Shown here one piece after another: positions 63,101 through 64,000 of a stretch of DNA of 64,000 nt. Made by a program: the position numbers and the translations under genes. The notes beneath the pieces were generated by a model that was not told where the DNA came from, did not search any database, and saw nothing but the letters and a program-made list of their open reading frames with translations. Source of the stretch: an uncultured Lachnospiraceae bacterium (GTDB lineage Bacteria > Bacillota > Clostridia > Lachnospirales > Lachnospiraceae); the NCBI GenBank assembly GCA_947565425.1, contig CANOFW010000007.1, positions 1-64,000 on the forward strand, in the 5' to 3' direction. Position 1 is the stretch's first letter. Each line of letters begins with the position of its first letter.

Positions 63101-63157
63101 CAGCAGCGTCTTTGCCGGAGAACGTAAGAGTGTTTTTAAAACTGTAGATCTTCTCAT
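60101..63157 (-). CDS. ABC transporter permease, FtsX-type, large
   Basis: This 1018-residue membrane protein has an N-terminal helix (TLLTFLLIAASSFALFSRV), a ~370-residue external domain and a three-helix core (ASFLTTVLYVLGAALALILAVYL and on). A fifth helix near 635 (GKTAVSLILTVVLAAGIGMFV), a second external domain and a final FtsX core (FPIAVAAAVLIGLFGPGLVIL through YFLGCVCGAFVASV) follow. GVTKKRARCMLVFEQLI is the FtsX coupling region. No ATPase gene is adjacent within the window; it may lie beyond the right edge. It is paralogous to the next gene upstream. Confidence 0.87.
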   Translation of the reverse strand: MRRSTVLKTLLRSPAKTLLTFLLIAASSFALFSRVTDYAVTTRESAKAESFYYGVAALDNSTPPMGYYTLDPKPWPSEEQINKFASLPGVTLADTRYTTDGFIEDYKRVIDQEGSLEEGEFILEGTYAGSEDYSSGNLYLTFTDVKVHAGELQFDPDQPLKISAGSDEWRRHEYDWTYFDEIKKGSRCLVLGTYSERSGTSLELGSFTYLYSAQDVEFLRVIDGLGEDYLDTEEFAWYKDMIDARNQSTSAYDIVYTSDMRAIPYVNERKMIVTEGRPLTAGDSDVCVVSEDLLQAYGLSLGDKLHIGLGDKLLAGQGMSGSRFRIPEEISKIIEYVDLEIIGAYRFTNEWDERRNETDWSYGPASVFVPSSLLPVEVPQDHELRMGDFSVFIEDPHDIQAFRQAAEPLVADMSLGLRFSDGGWSGMKDNFEAGSLASFLTTVLYVLGAALALILAVYLYIGRNKKSYAIMRTLGVPGGKAGRTLTLPFGILSMIAMSVGGLAGLYYASYTAAKTLAGMSDSSAPDGYSYVLSAALPISVVILCLSGELLFIALVTLLFLQKMKKTSPLELLQEGARETDAAKKAGILQVHFGVNKHAPEIVDTAPVPRGLDIARLSVLELEDDSHQRAAHGKYSALRQVISYILRHMQRGIGKTAVSLILTVVLAAGIGMFVLARLSYQEAYRDLDVKGRAMMFTSSYVMDLSKSDLLEDIYYYNKFSVRVNGVGVLSPIAFTNDFDRYLTDAYTIAYGDGYDSSVFEGTGPVCLVGKTLAEELGVKAGDEITLMSEDLYSFMPQVYAEEDLEFAIERAGKPYKVAGILESENADVNAGIFANINEAAENLYSQPFPVDYCEFTLADNEKIKELNSVLEEMKSKGIEYSPQATYHVDTDLFENTKRVRNLLESLFPIAVAAAVLIGLFGPGLVILQSVQEAAFLRILGVTKKRARCMLVFEQLILCIVGMLLVTGVLLLFRPGLFMRSIDTLAFCWMLYFLGCVCGAFVASVGVTRQKVLELLQVKE

Positions 63158-63191
63158 AACGATACCTCTCTTTACTATCTGAAATCATATT

Positions 63192-64000
63192 CTACTCTTT
63201 CACTTGCAACAATTCTAAAACCTTATACCTGGTTACCTGCACCGCTGCCGCAAGCGCTCCGCTGATACAGCCTAGGAAATACAAGCTCCAACAAAAGGCA
63301 AGTGTCTCTGTACTTCTTACAAATAATCCCGGTTGAATCAAAGCAAGACTCCCAGCAACAAGGACAATGCCGGCTATGCTAAGAATAATCTGTTCCAACA
63401 CCAGCATACATCTGGCGCGTTTCTTTGTAACGCCCAAGATGCGCAGGAACGCCGCTTCCTGTGCTGACTGTAAAATGACAAGCCCCGGTCCGAACACACC
63501 AATCATCACCGCCGCAGCCACGGCAATAGGGAATAGCGACTCCAACAGTTCTCGCATTCGTCTCGCGTTCTCAAGCGGTTCCGCGTCGACATGGTATGAG
63601 CTCAGCGGTGAATATCTCATGCCCACATTTTTCTTTTCTTCTAACAGATTGTTCAGCTCCTTGAGCTTTCCATTATCTGCCAATGTAAATTCACAGTAAT
63701 CGACAGTAAACGGCTGACTGTAGAGATTCTCCGAAGCCTGATTAATGGCTCCGAAAATACCTGCATTGACATCTTTATCCCGCGAATTAAGGATACCAAC
63801 CACCTTGTATGGTTTTCCTGCCCGACCAATGGCAAACTCCAGCTCCTCCTCTTCATATACCTCCGGCATGAAAGAATACAAATCCTCCGAGATCAGCGTT
63901 AGCTCATCGCCCAATTTAACGCCTAGCTTCTCGGCAAGTGTCTGCCCCACCAGACACACCGGGCCTGTGCCTTCAAAGACGGAAACATCATATCCCTCCA
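63192..64000 (-). CDS. ABC transporter permease, FtsX-type (partial, cut by window edge)
   Basis: This is the C-terminal ~269 residues of a second permease, whose 5' part lies beyond position 64000. It aligns without gaps to the end of the 60101 gene (VFEGTGPVCLVG through VLELLQVKE), with most residues identical, e.g. EAAFLRILGVTKKRARCMLV. The two are tandem duplicates 34 bp apart. Final helices and a short cytoplasmic VLELLQVKE tail are present. Confidence 0.88.
   Translation of the reverse strand, partial: EGYDVSVFEGTGPVCLVGQTLAEKLGVKLGDELTLISEDLYSFMPEVYEEEELEFAIGRAGKPYKVVGILNSRDKDVNAGIFGAINQASENLYSQPFTVDYCEFTLADNGKLKELNNLLEEKKNVGMRYSPLSSYHVDAEPLENARRMRELLESLFPIAVAAAVMIGVFGPGLVILQSAQEAAFLRILGVTKKRARCMLVLEQIILSIAGIVLVAGSLALIQPGLFVRSTETLAFCWSLYFLGCISGALAAAVQVTRYKVLELLQVKE

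Overview
The window looks like chromosomal DNA of an anaerobic, spore-forming-lineage Clostridium relative, most likely Lachnospiraceae. The grounds are a SpoVT-type regulator, Firmicute-style AGGAGG ribosome sites, two-component systems paired with FtsX-type ABC transporters, a BlaI/BlaR1-like pair, a gut-type beta-glucuronidase, and very large secreted carbohydrate-active proteins with Lys-rich Fn3-like tails. There is no rRNA, CRISPR array or recognisable transposase. One tRNA gene, tRNA-Pro(CGG), is present.

Layout. 1-2473 is the right end of an integrated element: an HUH rolling-circle replication protein, preceded by a perfect 13-bp hairpin, and a tyrosine integrase, ending at the 3' end of tRNA-Pro. 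2592-19010 is mostly housekeeping: citrate synthase with a MarR regulator, an HD-GYP phosphodiesterase, beta-glucuronidase, murA, a lipoprotein, plsC, murF-ddl, hibernation factor HPF, a YmfI-like reductase, an XRE regulator, GreA, aldose epimerase and a double-domain bacteriohemerythrin. 19269-25655 encodes a 2128-residue secreted polysaccharide-lyase-like protein. 26039-27697 is a biotin operon (bioB-bioY) behind a BirA-like operator. 27723-29261 holds a decayed ATPase/RloB pair resembling an AbiL/RloAB defence module. 29337-34330 is an RR-HK-ABC ATPase-permease operon, followed by a chemoreceptor, an unknown two-repeat protein, a NimA-like flavoprotein and a ROK glucokinase.

38501-47927 is a second RR-HK plus ABC-transporter set, split by an oppositely oriented GH97-type secreted glycosidase gene (40218-44225). 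A triple 11-bp-spaced GTCAC repeat sits upstream of the transporter. 48031-48680 is a mazEF toxin-antitoxin operon with a strong operator. 48801-53583 is yhaO-yhaN-class A PBP. Then come a polysaccharide deacetylase, spoVT (with a leader hairpin that can mask its ribosome site), a PocR-domain short chemoreceptor, a double-domain PPK2 kinase, blaI-blaR1-DUF4321, and two tandem paralogous FtsX permeases, the second running off the right edge.

Together the genes suggest a cell-envelope-stress and glycan-degrading lifestyle: cell-wall synthesis (murA, murF, ddl, PBP), envelope-sensing signalling modules, and exported enzymes for uronate- or galactoside-rich glycans. Several intergenic elements recur, notably a hairpin repeat found four times, each time just 3' of a minus-strand gene. 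All functions are read from sequence motifs only; no searches were run.
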